Shown: in pieces, positions 34,211 to 42,401 of the stretch
Layout of the letters: the number at the start of each line of letters is the position of its first letter
Numbering within the stretch: the stretch's first letter is position 1
DNA from: G963708235 sp963708235
GTDB lineage: Bacteria; Actinomycetota; Acidimicrobiia; Spongiisociales; UBA5794
NCBI GenBank assembly: GCA_963708235.1
Contig: OY970200.1
Coordinates: forward strand, 2,542,001-2,606,000
Length of the DNA stretch: 64,000 nt
Reading direction: 5' to 3'
Notes under the pieces: model-generated
What the model was told of the DNA's origin: nothing
The model's input: the letters and a program-made list of their open reading frames with translations, nothing else
Database searches by the model: none
Program-made: the position numbers and the translations under genes

Positions 34211-34518
34211 GTGTCCCTCGGTCAATGTCCTTCCCCCGAGAATCCCGTTTGTGCCCCCTCTGTGCCACGCGAGGGCGAGATCGCCCTGTACCGAGCACCG
34301 TCGGCGTGGACGCCGCAGCTTGGTTTGCCGGTTCTGGACGCGGCCGCCGATGGGTTGCGGGCGACCAGCTCCCACCGCTCGCTTCGGTCGGCGTCGAGGT
34401 AGCGTGCGGCGATGTCGATGCCAGCGCCGACAGCGAATTCACGTAGGCCGTTTCGAGCCGAGGTCATCACAGCCCATCGCCGCAACCCCGGGGCGGCACG
34501 GGCAAGGATCTGGCTCCG
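34211..34518. other. Element left end, non-coding
   Basis: These 308 bp between the terminator and the first element gene hold the paired TTTGTGCC/TCTGTGCC repeats and a short stretch (TAGCGTGCGGCGATG near 34400) that is also present upstream of the paralogous gene right of attR near 48925. No gene is seen. Confidence 0.6.
34248..34266 (+). promoter_or_regulatory. Candidate integrase arm-type sites, left end
   Basis: TTTGTGCC (34248-34255) and TCTGTGCC (34259-34266) are direct repeats with an 11-bp period, about one helical turn. The same arrangement, CTTGTGCC and TTTGTGCC with an 11-bp period, occurs at 48680-48698 near the right end in the same orientation. Tyrosine integrases of actinobacterial elements bind such arm repeats. 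This is inference from pattern only. Confidence 0.45.
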
Positions 34519-34920
34519 ATGAGATGGTTGTCACGATGGGACAAACGGAATCAACGGGTCGTGGACGAGCACCGGGACCCATACCTCCGCGTGGTGCCCA
34601 GTCCCACCGGCGACCGCTACTACGAGATGACGGCGAGGCCGGACGCAGGGATCGCCACCGCCTTGGACGCCAGCTTCATCGGCTTCGTGGTGGGCCTCGT
34701 GATCGACTTCCTGGATTGGGTGTTGCGGCGGCGACGTAGGGGCGGCGTTGTCGAAGTCGTCGTCCGCTCCGCCCGATCGGGCGAGACGGTTGCGACCCGT
34801 AGCGTGGCCACGATGCACGAGGCGGCCGCCCTCTTGGATGAGTGGGAGCCCATCATCCAGGCTCGAGGCCCCGACGGGTTGCCGTCCTGGCCTCCCCCCA
34901 CGGGAGATGTCACGCGCTGA
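34519..34920 (+). CDS. Membrane-associated hypothetical protein, 133 aa (paralogue of 49038-49406)
   Basis: A conserved N-terminus MRWLSRWDKRNQRVVDE precedes SPTGDRYYEMTAR, then a hydrophobic segment (FIGFVVGLVIDFLDWVL, about 53-69) flanked by a run of five arginines, then a soluble alpha-beta part (VEVVVRSARSGETVATRSV) with a Trp/Glu-rich end. One membrane segment is predicted, with the rest cytosolic. The function is unknown. About 70% of residues match a gene on the far side of the element (49038-49406), so the same gene lies next to both attachment sites. The ATG at 34519 has no strong ribosome site. Confidence 0.65.
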   Translation: MRWLSRWDKRNQRVVDEHRDPYLRVVPSPTGDRYYEMTARPDAGIATALDASFIGFVVGLVIDFLDWVLRRRRRGGVVEVVVRSARSGETVATRSVATMHEAAALLDEWEPIIQARGPDGLPSWPPPTGDVTR

Positions 34921-34982
34921 GCGAGCTTCCGGAAGGACACGTCCGTTCCAAACGGGCCTGGCCGAAGCGACGTCCGGCGTTC

Positions 34983-36086
34983 TCAGCTCGGTCGCGCCGG
35001 CGCGTCAGCTTCGGAGTAGCGCAGATCGAGGGCATCGCCCAGGGCGTCGAGGTCGTCGTCGTAGAGGTGCCCGTAGAGGTCGAGCGTCATGCTGGCAGTG
35101 GCGTGCCCCAGCTGGCGCTGCACCGCCTTGATCGACGCCCCCGACGAGATCATCAGCGACGCCGCCGTATGCCTCAGGTCGTGGATGCGGAGCCCCTCAT
35201 CGAGCCCGGCGTTGACCACCGCCGGCCGCCACACCCGCCCCCGCCAGTTCGACCCGCGCAGGTATCCCCCTGTCGGCGAGCGGAACACAAGCCCGTCTTC
35301 GGCGATCTCGCCGAGGTGAACCGCAACCCGGTCGGCGAGGAAGGCCGGCAGGACGATGGTGCGCGCCTCGTAGGTCTTTGTCGCCCCGGCCATCAGCTGT
35401 CCTCCGATCTCCGAGACCGCCTCGGTGATCCGAACCCGCCTGCGAAGCACGTCAACCGACGGACGCCTCAAGGCCGCCGTCTCGCCCCACCGCATCCCGG
35501 TGTAGGCCAGCCACCGGACGACGAGCCCGGAGCCGACCTGGTGGTCGTCGACGGCCTCAGCCAGTGCCGTGACCTGATCGGCGGTCAGGAACCGCTGCTC
35601 ACGCCGCCTCGACCGAGGCGCCTTCACCCTCGCTGCCGGGTTCCTCACGAGCAACTCATCTGCAACCGCCTGCTCGAGGGACGACCGCAGCAGATGGACC
35701 GCTTTCACGATCCGGGCCGACGAGAGTCCCTCAGCTGCCAGCTCGGCAACCCAGGCACGCACCATCCTCGGCGTGATCCGGCGAATCTCCACAGCGCCGA
35801 ACGTCGGCAGCACCCTGGTGTCCAAGAGCTCCCTGTAGTCGAAACGCGTCCGTGCCGCGAGGTCGTGCTTGGCGTCGAGCCACGCCGCCGACCAGTCGGC
35901 AAAGCTGACCGCCCCGCCGCGATGGTCGACCCACCCGCCACGGTTCGCCCTCGCCACCTCGTCGGCCAGCCACGCCTCAGCATCGACCTTGCGACGGAAC
36001 GACCGCGACACCTCGCTCCCGTCCGGCGCTCTGTACCGAGCGCGCCACGGCTTTGCTCGGTCGACTCTCTGGATGGTGCCAGCCAT
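34983..36086 (-). CDS. int: Tyrosine-type site-specific integrase
   Basis: The 367-residue enzyme integrates or excises the element at the tRNA site. All catalytic residues are visible: Arg199 in TGMRWGE, Lys237 in GATKTYEAR, His302 and Arg305 in RIHDLRHTAA, His328 in QLGHATASM and Tyr338 in LDLYGHLYDD. The N-terminal half carries an AP2-like arm-binding start (VDRAKPWRARYRAPDG) and a SAM-like core-binding domain. I chose the ATG at 36086, because it starts directly at the arm-binding domain; a longer upstream start at 36146 exists. It faces attL, the normal place for a mobile element integrase. Transcription is divergent from the sigma-factor unit. Confidence 0.93.
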   Translation of the reverse strand: MAGTIQRVDRAKPWRARYRAPDGSEVSRSFRRKVDAEAWLADEVARANRGGWVDHRGGAVSFADWSAAWLDAKHDLAARTRFDYRELLDTRVLPTFGAVEIRRITPRMVRAWVAELAAEGLSSARIVKAVHLLRSSLEQAVADELLVRNPAARVKAPRSRRREQRFLTADQVTALAEAVDDHQVGSGLVVRWLAYTGMRWGETAALRRPSVDVLRRRVRITEAVSEIGGQLMAGATKTYEARTIVLPAFLADRVAVHLGEIAEDGLVFRSPTGGYLRGSNWRGRVWRPAVVNAGLDEGLRIHDLRHTAASLMISSGASIKAVQRQLGHATASMTLDLYGHLYDDDLDALGDALDLRYSEADAPARPS

Positions 36087-36338
36087 CAGAGGCGACCCGA
36101 CGGCACCGATGAGGCGGACGATGCGACCATGGCCTCGACCGTACACCGTGAACTGCAGCGGTGTAAGACGGCTGCTGTCCGTCCACGAGCCCGTTCATCT
36201 GACAGGCTCGATGTGACGCGCCGAGACGGTGCCTGTTGCCTGAAGCGATGGATCCGTGGACGCTGGCTACCCAGGCTCCAAGGCGTGCTTCCACAAGTTC
36301 GCGGTCACGAAGGCGGTGGGTGAAGTGTCTTTAGGTGT

Positions 36339-36848
36339 GTGAGACAGAATGGCGACCGGATGACTGCAAATCGGGAGCTCGACGAGCAAGAGCGAGCTGC
36401 GGTGCGGACGCTGTACGAACCGCTGCGGCGGTTTGCCGCCGTGGTCAGCCCGATCGAGATCGACCCGGACGATCTCGTGCAAGAGGCGTTGCTGCAGGTC
36501 CTACGGCGCGGCACGCTCAGCGAGTTGGACGAGCCGCTGGCGTACCTCCGCCGCACCGTCATCAACCTGGCATCCAACCATCGACGCCATCTCGGTATTA
36601 CCCGACGGGCGCTGGAACGCCTCGGGGCTACCGGCGCCCCCCAAACCGCTGCCGCGTACCCGTCCGACCTCGCCGATCTGCTCACCCTGACTCCCGAGGA
36701 GCGGACGATCCTCTACCTGGCGGAGGTTGAGGGATACACGTACGGCGAGATCAGCCGAATGGTGGGCTGCTCGGAGGCGACCGCCCGGAAGAGAGCATCG
36801 AGGGGCCGCAGCCGGCTCCGCCAGGTCTTGACAGGAGAGACGACATGA
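36339..36848 (+). CDS. ECF-type sigma factor (element module 1)
   Basis: This small sigma-70 family protein of 169 residues has region 2 (DPDDLVQEALLQVLRRG, then LAYLRRTVINLASNHRR, about 47-82) and region 4 (LTPEERTILYLAEVEGYTYG, then ISRMVGCSEATARKRASRGR, about 114-155). It lacks a C-terminal extension, so it is a core ECF factor. Its stop overlaps the start of the next gene by 4 bp (ATGA), the arrangement of sigma and membrane-bound anti-sigma pairs. It would direct transcription of a small regulon, possibly the lipoprotein genes just downstream. Starts at ATG 36339; an ATG at 36360 is an alternative. Confidence 0.82.
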   Translation: MRQNGDRMTANRELDEQERAAVRTLYEPLRRFAAVVSPIEIDPDDLVQEALLQVLRRGTLSELDEPLAYLRRTVINLASNHRRHLGITRRALERLGATGAPQTAAAYPSDLADLLTLTPEERTILYLAEVEGYTYGEISRMVGCSEATARKRASRGRSRLRQVLTGETT

Positions 36849-38125
36849 CGCAGCAGGAACTCCTCGAGCGCCTCGCCGAGCGAGGCGAGCCCGTCGGCGC
36901 CGACCGGATGATCGAGCGGATCGAGGCCGAGCTCGCCGGTGCACCCCTGGTCAGGGTCGGCGAGCAGACGCTCGAGTCACCACATCGCACCCATCGACCC
37001 GTCGTGGTTGCGGTCGTGGCCGCCCTCGTCGTCGGGGCCCTTGGGATCGGCTCCTGGCTCATCGGGCCGATCCTGCCGCCCGACGTTCAGGTGCCACCGG
37101 ACGATCCCCTCGAGCTGGCAACAGGCGATGGCCTCTGGCCCACCGTCGATATGGTCGGGACCCCGGAGTCAATCGCCATCGCCTTTGCCGAGTCCGTGCT
37201 CGGCTGGGCCGAGGCGAGTGCCCGAATCGATCGCACCGGGGTGTGCTTCGCCGTGCCGCTCTGGCAGGGCCGGGGCGAGACCTGCGGCGAGGAGGCGACC
37301 GCCGTCGTCGTCTCGGCACCGGCAAGGGACACGATCGAGGTGGTCGCCGGACCGATCGGTCGCACGTCGGAGGGACGCCTGTGGATGGTGGAGCACGTCG
37401 GCGACGGGTACCCGGTCGACATGGTTGGCGAGGCACCCGAATTCGGGTCCCGTCTCACGCTACCGACGGTGTCGGGAGCCGTGAGCGCCGACATCGCCCT
37501 GCACGCCGCTACCGACCTCGACGACGTGGTGCATCTCTCCGCTGATCGTGGTGATCTGGCTGCCGGTTTCCTGGACACGCGGGCGGTTGCGAATCCTCGA
37601 CAGATCCTCGCCGTGCTCGTTCGGTACCGCGACTCCGACGGTGGGGTTATCACGGCGATCGGCGGGCCACGGAACAGCACATATCCGTGGGACACAGATG
37701 AACCGGTAGCCGCTGGCCCCGATGTCGTTCTGTCGGAGGGCACCTACCGGGGTTCTGACCGGCCCTGGACCCTTGTCGGTCACGTCACCGAGGACGGCGG
37801 ATTCTGTATGGGCTTCACCAGCGCCGACAACTGCCAGGACATGCCGTTGGACTCCACGACACCGGCCATCGGCCGGGTTCAATCCTCCAGCGGCGAGGAC
37901 GGACCATGGTGCGTGTCGGGATCCGTCACCCAAGGCTCCCGAGTCGAGTTGAGGTTCGAGACCGGCCCAGACGTCAGCACTGAGGTGGTGAAACACCCCG
38001 ATTTCCCGATAAGCGTTTATGCATACTGCGCAGCCGACGGACCGCCGCCTGTCGCGACCGCTGCAATCGACGCCGACGGCAACGTCCTCACGGTCGTCGA
38101 GGGCGGCCGAAGATTTGACCGCTGA
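36845..38125 (+). CDS. Single-pass membrane partner of the ECF sigma factor, 426 aa
   Basis: The first 58 residues are acidic and helical (QQELLERLAERGEPVGADRM) and would face the cytosol, where an anti-sigma domain sits. One membrane helix follows (PVVVAVVAALVVGALGIGSW, about 59-78), then an extracytoplasmic domain of about 340 residues with several Cys residues (for example VCFAVPLWQGRGETCGEEAT and GFCMGFTSADNCQD), suggesting disulfides. No zinc motif like HxxxCxxC is present, so it is not a RsrA-type protein. The 4-bp overlap with the sigma gene implies a signal-transduction pair. The extracytoplasmic domain is not a family I know. Confidence 0.7.
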   Translation: MTQQELLERLAERGEPVGADRMIERIEAELAGAPLVRVGEQTLESPHRTHRPVVVAVVAALVVGALGIGSWLIGPILPPDVQVPPDDPLELATGDGLWPTVDMVGTPESIAIAFAESVLGWAEASARIDRTGVCFAVPLWQGRGETCGEEATAVVVSAPARDTIEVVAGPIGRTSEGRLWMVEHVGDGYPVDMVGEAPEFGSRLTLPTVSGAVSADIALHAATDLDDVVHLSADRGDLAAGFLDTRAVANPRQILAVLVRYRDSDGGVITAIGGPRNSTYPWDTDEPVAAGPDVVLSEGTYRGSDRPWTLVGHVTEDGGFCMGFTSADNCQDMPLDSTTPAIGRVQSSSGEDGPWCVSGSVTQGSRVELRFETGPDVSTEVVKHPDFPISVYAYCAADGPPPVATAAIDADGNVLTVVEGGRRFDR

Positions 38126-38301
38126 CAGACACAACACACTTGTTGGGTGCGCCCGCCGACCGTCCCGGGCTCTCGAACCTACCGGCTCGCGTACGCGAGG
38201 TGACGAGCGTCGGGGGTAGGTACCCTTGATGGGCGATGGTTCGAGGAATTGTGCCTGCTGGTCGGCTGTCGGGTCGAGGAACTCGTGATGGCAGGCATCT
38301 C

Positions 38302-38976
38302 GTGAGAATCCTCGCACCGGTTCTGATCGTCCTCTGTCTTGCTGGCTGCACGGCGACGTCATCCGACGGGGAAGATGGGACTCGACAGCCGGTGACGACA
38401 ACGCCAACAGCGGCACAGCTCACCACACGGCCGACAACGCCGACTTCCGCAGCTACGACGACTGCAGCGGCGACAACGACCACGGGCGTTGTGGAGACCC
38501 GCGCCTTCTACGAGCGCACCTGCGAAAGCCGGATCAGCTCGGGTTACGCCCCGCCCGGTATCCCCACCCTCCACATCGGACCGGTCGCCTTGCTCGACTT
38601 CGACCCCGAGTGGCTCGCCACCAACACGTACTTCATGGAGCCGACAAGCGACGGCCGGTACGAAGGCATCAAGTTCGTGCTGGTCGTCAACCACACCGCG
38701 GTGGGCCCGGTGACGGTGTCGGTAGCGGAACCCGATCGTGACTATGTGCGTCTCGTGTACGACCCTGGCCGGTTCTCTCCGCGATGGGAGGAGGCCGACC
38801 ACACCGTGAAGTTCGGTGTGTGCAGCGACCTCGACGCCCAGTTCAACGGGGGTTTCGTCGTCAACACACCAACGTGCGCACGGCTCCAGGTCAGAGACGA
38901 CGGCGTCGACGGGTCGGAGTGGTCTGCGCCGATGCCGTTCGGTGTACCGGTGGACGAGTGCCCACCCGAGGGCTGA
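38302..38976 (+). CDS. Lipoprotein, 224 aa
   Basis: A short signal peptide with a lipobox (RILAPVLIVLCLAGC, Cys near residue 17) marks a lipid-anchored extracytoplasmic protein. A Thr/Ala-rich linker (TTTPTAAQLTTRPTTPTSAA) leads to a folded domain of about 150 residues (TLHIGPVALLDFDPEW through TVSVAEPDRDYVRLVYDPGR) with several Cys and Trp. I chose the GTG start at 38302; an ATG at 38236 would add 22 residues before the signal peptide. The C-terminal 93 codons and 160 bp beyond are repeated at 40444-40884. It lies inside the convergent sigma modules and is a plausible target of one of them. No known family. Confidence 0.6.
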   Translation: MRILAPVLIVLCLAGCTATSSDGEDGTRQPVTTTPTAAQLTTRPTTPTSAATTTAAATTTTGVVETRAFYERTCESRISSGYAPPGIPTLHIGPVALLDFDPEWLATNTYFMEPTSDGRYEGIKFVLVVNHTAVGPVTVSVAEPDRDYVRLVYDPGRFSPRWEEADHTVKFGVCSDLDAQFNGGFVVNTPTCARLQVRDDGVDGSEWSAPMPFGVPVDECPPEG

Positions 38977-39137
38977 GCTCTGCGCTCCTTGATCCGTAGG
39001 CACAATCGGGCGTGTTCGGCTGGTGGTCCCGAATGCCGGATTGTGTGGCCTGGTAAGGGTTTCAGGATTCGTGGCGAACGCCCCGACACCGGCCGGAACC
39101 GCCCGGTACGGGACGAATGCATAGATTCGACATACAT
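38698..39137 (+). repeat. 440-bp segment duplicated at 40444-40884
   Basis: From GCGGTGGGCCCGGTGACGG to the CATACAT near 39137, this segment matches 40444-40884 at about nine bases in ten by eye, in the same orientation, 1.7 kb apart. It covers the 3' part of the lipoprotein gene and about 160 bp after it. The second copy contains one extra base that breaks the frame. Confidence 0.9.
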
Positions 39138-39189
39138 TCGGGCGCTCCGGACCGCCGCGATGCGGCCCCCAGCGACGGCGGACGTCATC

Positions 39190-39368
39190 GCCTTCGCAGC
39201 TCGGTCTCCAGCGCTGGAAGTGCGGCGACGCCCTTGGGTCGCCCCGCTGCCCGCTTCCGCCAGCTGACCGATCACCATGCTGACCGTGACACGAAGGTCA
39301 CGAATGCACGGAACGCCACCCATCCGCTCGGGATCCACGGTGATCCTGTCGACCGCTATGCGGCACAT
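39190..39368 (-). pseudogene. Degenerate DUF433 antitoxin-like fragment
   Basis: On the minus strand from ATG 39368, the frame reads RITVDPERMGGVPCIRDLRV then SMVIGQLAEAG. This is the N-terminal half of a DUF433 (VapB-like) antitoxin, whose usual form is RITIDPEVMGGKPCIRGTRI. The normal second half is lost; a shifted frame gives PALETELRR, resembling the YPALETEDVRRAL helix. No toxin gene is adjacent. It is probably a remnant. Confidence 0.5.
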
Positions 39369-39546
39369 AGTACGGCCCCGGGGCGCCGGGCCGGAAGGCC
39401 CATACCCACGGACCGGCACCCACCCGACTCCAGCGGCACCAGAGTGCCCTCGGCAACAGGATCTGGGTATCCCAGGGCTCATCCCGGCGACTCGCGCCGC
39501 GTCTCACAGAGTTGACGAATTCCGCGGAGCCTGCACACTTAGGTGA

Positions 39547-40395
39547 ATGCGCTACACCCTTGCGATCTTGGTCGTCGTGTCTGTCGCGGCGTGCACATCC
39601 GCGCAGAACCGAACAACGTCCAATGTCCCGACATCTGCCCCCGCCAGCACTGCCGCATTGGAGATTGGCAGTCCACCGGCTGTCTGGATAAACGGAGACG
39701 GTGCAGTGATGTGGGCTAACAACGATGTCTCATCGGAGATCGCGATCAGAGACGGAGTTGTAACTGGGATTGCCTCTGGGCGTGACGCATTATATGTTGC
39801 AGCTCGATCGGACGCTCGACAGGATGCCATCCGCGCGTTCTTCCTTGATCACTCGGATGAGGCCGACCCAATCCGCGGGACCCTCCCGGCTGTGTCTCAC
39901 GATGGGACGTCGCTTGCCTACGTAGAACGGCTCGGCGAGGTTGCCATGGTGCGCGTCCGAACTCCAGGATCCGAAGAGGCGTTTGAAGTCCCGGAGACCG
40001 CTCCCCGGGGATTGGTCTGGGATCGCAGGGGGGCGATCATTGCGGTTCTCGGAGAGACGCTCCTTTGGACGATCGAACTTGAGTCCGGAGCAGTGCATCG
40101 ACGCGATCTTCCTGATGGATCCGGGATAGACGTCACGAACTACGGTGACGGGTTCGGTGTTGCTGTGGAACATGACGGAAGTGCCCAGCTGTATCGAACC
40201 CCCGTACTGACGCCCGGAGCTCATTTCGGACTCATCACAGCTCTACCCGCACATAGTCGGCACGTTGTCGGCGGTATCGAGGTCGCCACCCTACTCGTGC
40301 TCACGTCACAAGGTGACCTCTTCGCAACAACAGAGAGTGGCTTTTCAGTGGTGGATGAGGGTGTCTTGGCTCTGGGTGAGGCAGCGCAAGATTGA
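39547..40395 (+). CDS. Lipoprotein with beta-propeller-like repeats, 282 aa
   Basis: The signal peptide MRYTLAILVVVSVAACTSAQ has a lipobox (VAAC, Cys at 16), so the protein should be lipid-anchored outside the membrane. The remainder alternates short beta strands and turns (AVWINGDGAVMWANN, TLPAVSHDGTSLAYVERLG, TAPRGLVWDRRGAIIAVLG), as in WD40 or YncE-like propellers, but only about four blades can be seen. Base composition looks lower in GC than its neighbours, which hints at separate transfer. It lies between the duplicated segments and the second sigma module. I do not recognise a specific family. Confidence 0.65.
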   Translation: MRYTLAILVVVSVAACTSAQNRTTSNVPTSAPASTAALEIGSPPAVWINGDGAVMWANNDVSSEIAIRDGVVTGIASGRDALYVAARSDARQDAIRAFFLDHSDEADPIRGTLPAVSHDGTSLAYVERLGEVAMVRVRTPGSEEAFEVPETAPRGLVWDRRGAIIAVLGETLLWTIELESGAVHRRDLPDGSGIDVTNYGDGFGVAVEHDGSAQLYRTPVLTPGAHFGLITALPAHSRHVVGGIEVATLLVLTSQGDLFATTESGFSVVDEGVLALGEAAQD

Positions 40396-40443
40396 CTTCG
40401 TCCTGCGGTTCTCTCGAAGGGTCCGCTATTGCACGACTCCAAT

Positions 40444-40723
40444 GCGGTAGGCCCGGTGACGGTGTCGGTAGCGGAACCTGATCGTGACTATGTGCGTCTC
40501 GTGTACGACCCTGGCCGGTTCTCTCCGCGATGGGATGAGGCGGATCACACCCGTGAAGTTCGGTGTGTGCAGCGACGTCGACGCCAATTTCAACGGGGGT
40601 TTCGTCGTCAACACACCAACGTGCGCCCGGGTCCAGGTCAGAGACGACGGCGTCGACGGGTCGGAGTGGTCTGCGTCGATGCCGTTCGGTGTACCGGTGG
40701 ACGAGTGCCCACCCGAGGGCTGA
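40444..40723 (+). pseudogene. Truncated, frameshifted copy of the lipoprotein 3' end
   Basis: This copy of the 38302-38976 gene starts at AVGPVTVSVAEPDRDYVRLV and lacks the signal peptide and first half. One extra C (ACACCCGTGAAG against ACACCGTGAAG in the intact gene) shifts the frame near 40550; after it the other frame continues as VKFGVCSDVDANFNGGFVVN to the stop. No promoter or start is visible. The duplication extends to 40884. Confidence 0.8.
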
Positions 40724-40884
40724 GCTCTGCGCTGCTTGATCCGCAGGCACAATCGGCCGTGTTCGGCTGGTGCTGCCACATGCCGGATTGTGTTGCCTGG
40801 CAAGGGTTTCGGAACCCGTGAGGAACGCGCCGACACAGGCCAGAACCGCCCGATACGGGATGAATGCATACATTCGACATACAT
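40444..40884 (+). repeat. Second copy of the 440-bp duplicated segment
   Basis: Matches 38698-39137 in the same orientation with one net extra base. The two copies flank the 39547-40395 lipoprotein gene, so loss of that gene by recombination, or its gain by duplication, is possible. Confidence 0.9.
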
Positions 40885-40989
40885 AAGAGCGTCCCTCGGT
40901 GATGCTCAACGTCCGTAGGCCAGCCGGCTCACCCGATCTGCCAACCACTCCACCCGGGGTTGCGACCCCACGATGACCGAGGCGACGAA

Positions 40990-41631
40990 TCAGTTTGTCC
41001 AATTGACCGTCACGAACTGGCCGTCCACAGCGTTGATCAGGACGTATGCGTTGGACATGGTCGGGGCCTCGGCCGGCTCGCCGGTCGGCAGTTGTGGCGG
41101 CTCTCCACCTGTGACCTCGAAACCGGAGTAGTGGATGAGCCAAACCAGGTCACCCTCCGTCAGACCGAATCCCTCATTGGCCGTCGAGGCGTCGACGTGG
41201 AGCAGGTATTCGGCCACCTCGGCCTCGTCAGGCAGGAAGGCGCCGCGTCCAACCTGTCTGTCCGCCTCCACCACGATCGCTGCCGCGGATACACCCACGG
41301 GGGTATCGTCAGGTGCCGCAACCAGCGACAGGCCGAGACCGTCTCGGAGACGACGCAGCACGGCCGCTGGGGGGCCCACGTCCTGCTCGGTGACGGGGTC
41401 CGGCCCCGACGTCGTCACCGGACTGATCTGCCCGGCCCCGGTCTCCGGACCCGCCCGTACGAGCGCAAGTGGCACCACCACCGCAGCCACGGCGAGGGCC
41501 ATCGCTGCCATGATGACGGCGGGACGGGTCCAGGTCCGACGCGCCACCCGTTCCCACGGCCGCTCCGGGAGCGAAGCGGCAGCATCCCGGATCTGAGCAC
41601 CCCTGTCCCTCAGCAGCTCATCCGCGTTCAT
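40990..41631 (-). CDS. Single-pass membrane partner of ECF sigma factor 2, 213 aa
   Basis: The first 37 residues are charged (ADELLRDRGAQIRDAAASLP), followed by an Arg/Trp stretch and a hydrophobic helix (PAVIMAAMALAVAAVVVPLA, about 38-57). An extracytoplasmic domain of about 150 residues follows. The ATG at 41631 overlaps the sigma stop by 4 bp. Architecture (short cytosolic N-terminus, one membrane helix, outer domain) mirrors the 36845-38125 gene, although the outer domains are not obviously related by eye. It should restrain or sense for the sigma factor at 41628-42179. The extracytoplasmic signal is unknown. Confidence 0.7.
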   Translation of the reverse strand: MNADELLRDRGAQIRDAAASLPERPWERVARRTWTRPAVIMAAMALAVAAVVVPLALVRAGPETGAGQISPVTTSGPDPVTEQDVGPPAAVLRRLRDGLGLSLVAAPDDTPVGVSAAAIVVEADRQVGRGAFLPDEAEVAEYLLHVDASTANEGFGLTEGDLVWLIHYSGFEVTGGEPPQLPTGEPAEAPTMSNAYVLINAVDGQFVTVNWTN

Positions 41632-42179
41632 GGGTCCTCCTCGTCGAGCCGCAACCGGCGGGCCACCGTGACACGAGCACGGCGCAGATGCGTGTTGACG
41701 GATTCCTTCGAGCATTCCAACACCTCGGCGATGTCAGCCATCGAGAACCCACCCACATAGCGGAGCGCAATCACCTGCCGTTGCCGCTTCGGCAAACGAC
41801 GCACCACGGCCAGGACCAGCTCCAGATCGTGCCCCGCCGCCGGCAACACATGACGATCCGCACGCACCGCCATCCTCATCAGCGCGCGCGTCTCGCTCAC
41901 ACGTCTCCGCACCCCGGACACCGATTGGTTGATCACCACACGCCGGACCCACGTTGCGGGGTTGTCGAGACGTCCGACCCGCTCCCACTCCCTGTAGGCG
42001 GCGACAAACGCATCCTGGGTCAGATCCTCGGCAGCGAGACGGCTCCCGGACGCGGCGTGGGCCAGGGCCACCATCGACCGCCGTTCCCGTCGGTAGAACG
42101 CGTCGAACGGCTCCAAGGCGCGAACCACGCCATCATCACCTTCACCCGACACGATCGCCAACTCCCGGAATACGGCCAT
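41628..42179 (-). CDS. ECF sigma factor, SigE-like (element module 2)
   Basis: A 183-residue ECF sigma factor with region 2 (AHAASGSRLAAEDLTQDAFV, then WERVGRLDNPATWVRRVV, about 40-80) and region 4 (RLPKRQRQVIALRYVGGFSM, then EVLECSKESVNTHLRRAR, about 130-170). The LRYVGGFSMADIAEVLECSK stretch is typical of the actinobacterial SigE-like ECF group. It overlaps its membrane partner by 4 bp. It is transcribed toward the first sigma module, so the two modules converge on the lipoprotein genes between them. The region upstream to 42402 may hold its promoter. Confidence 0.85.
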   Translation of the reverse strand: MAVFRELAIVSGEGDDGVVRALEPFDAFYRRERRSMVALAHAASGSRLAAEDLTQDAFVAAYREWERVGRLDNPATWVRRVVINQSVSGVRRRVSETRALMRMAVRADRHVLPAAGHDLELVLAVVRRLPKRQRQVIALRYVGGFSMADIAEVLECSKESVNTHLRRARVTVARRLRLDEEDP

Positions 42180-42401
42180 GCCTCACACTCGCACGAGACC
42201 CGCCATCGTGTGACACGAATCTGGTGTTCCCTCGGGACTGCCGTCCCCCGGACCCTATGCCAACACCCCCGGCATGGTTCGCTCGACACGGCTGTGCGGG
42301 GCCGACAGCAGCCATCCTTCTCTCGGCGACCAGATCGGGGCTCGTACGATGGGCGGGCCACGGGCCGCGCTGACGGCGCGTGGTTGGCACGCTCCGAGAT
42401 G

